Position numbers and translations under genes: made by a program. A stretch of 64,000 bases of DNA from JAKAQB01 sp027320105 (GTDB lineage: Bacteria > Actinomycetota > Acidimicrobiia > Acidimicrobiales > Palsa-688), in NCBI GenBank assembly GCA_027320105.1, contig DAHVMA010000036.1, positions 1 to 64,000 of the forward strand, read 5' to 3'. Within the stretch, counting starts at the first letter, position 1. The number at the start of each line of letters is the position of its first letter. The notes under the pieces are model-generated. The model was not told the origin of the DNA and ran no database searches. It saw only the letters and a program-made list of their open reading frames with translations. Shown piece after piece: positions 63,799-64,000 of this stretch.

Positions 63799-64000
63799 CG
63801 CCGCTGGCCGACGCGCTCGGCGGGGATGCCGGCACCCGTTTCCTCATCGTCACATGCGACGAGCTGGGCGTCACCCACGCCCACAACACGGGCGTGTACG
63901 AGGCCCTGCGAGGCGGCCTGGCAACCTCGGCCGGTCTCGTCATCCCAGGACCCTGGGCCCGCGAGGCGGCGGCGCGCTACAGAGGTGAGGACGTCGGCGT
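63795..64000 (+). CDS. YdjC/ChbG-like carbohydrate deacetylase (partial 5' end)
   Basis: The gene continues beyond the window; 68 codons are present. The start TRFLIVTCDELGVTHAHNTG resembles the YdjC/ChbG family opening ('rlLIvnaDDfG....vN.gi'), with the metal-binding Asp followed by Glu instead of the second Asp. GGLATSAGLVIPGPWAREAA matches the next family block ('G.vTsaslmvpgpwa'). Such enzymes remove acetyl groups from amino sugars. The ATG at 63795 is used; upstream in-frame sequence does not extend the fold. Confidence 0.72.
   Translation, partial: MTPLADALGGDAGTRFLIVTCDELGVTHAHNTGVYEALRGGLATSAGLVIPGPWAREAAARYRGEDVG

Overview
The window is very GC-rich (roughly 70% or more) and reads as a chromosomal segment of an actinobacterium, most likely an uncultured Acidimicrobiia-like lineage. 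The case for this is a one-piece 2-oxoglutarate decarboxylase/dehydrogenase (Kgd), a SepIVA-like coiled-coil protein beside coaD, an F420-type LLM oxidoreductase, a UvrD2-like helicase with an HRDC domain, and many GTG starts with 4-bp ATGA/GTGA overlaps. The assignment is inference; no rRNA or tRNA gene was seen.

Region 1 (1-20118) is a long, almost entirely minus-strand housekeeping cluster. In transcription order it runs fakA-like, recG, (interruption), rsmD, coaD, sepIVA-like, DUF177, rpmF, plsX, acpP, rnc, mutM, smc, ftsY, ffh, rpsP, KH protein, rimM, trmD, rplS. rpmB diverges from fakA. It links ribosomal proteins, rRNA/tRNA modification, SRP targeting, chromosome condensation, CoA and phospholipid precursor synthesis. 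The recG-rsmD junction is opened by about 1.6 kb holding a zinc-ribbon ORF, a VOC protein, a decayed DUF6788-like relic and a palindromic repeat.

Region 2 (20119-34750) holds a B12-binding-like/GAF/HTH regulator, thiL, GTP-dependent PEP carboxykinase, a small Lrp/AsnC effector-domain protein, a Tat lipoprotein esterase, a CaiB-type CoA transferase/racemase, a PH-SHOCT membrane protein, a UvrD2-like helicase, gene relics, exonuclease III, and an unusual NYN-S1 protein with a histone-H1-like tail.

Region 3 (34751-48530) holds kgd, an EttA-like ABC-F ATPase, a TIGR01777 epimerase, a frameshifted glycosyltransferase, a geranylgeranyl-reductase-like FAD enzyme, an SDR, a 2'-5' RNA ligase-like protein coupled to an ATP-dependent DNA ligase, and malQ.

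Region 4 (48530-57052) is a peptide/solute ABC uptake locus (two permeases, a fused double ATPase, a convergent lipoprotein binding protein) carrying a C-terminal stub of a second binding protein and a headless TetR regulator, then a DAO-family oxidoreductase. Region 5 (57053-64000) holds DUF72, SnoaL-like, alpha/beta hydrolase, RecB-like nuclease, PAP2, DsbA-like, an LLM oxidoreductase, small ORFs and the start of a YdjC/ChbG-like deacetylase.

The most unusual signal is a three-copy element of about 72 bp: a short hairpin followed by a 49-bp near-perfect palindrome. It lies at 15572-15643, 46479-46550 and 62107-62177, always between genes. Paired base changes preserve the stem between copies, and copies 1 and 3 share about 170 bp. 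A second theme is 9-bp GGCGGGGCN-type tandem arrays in three unrelated places, one ending 3 bp before a palindrome copy.
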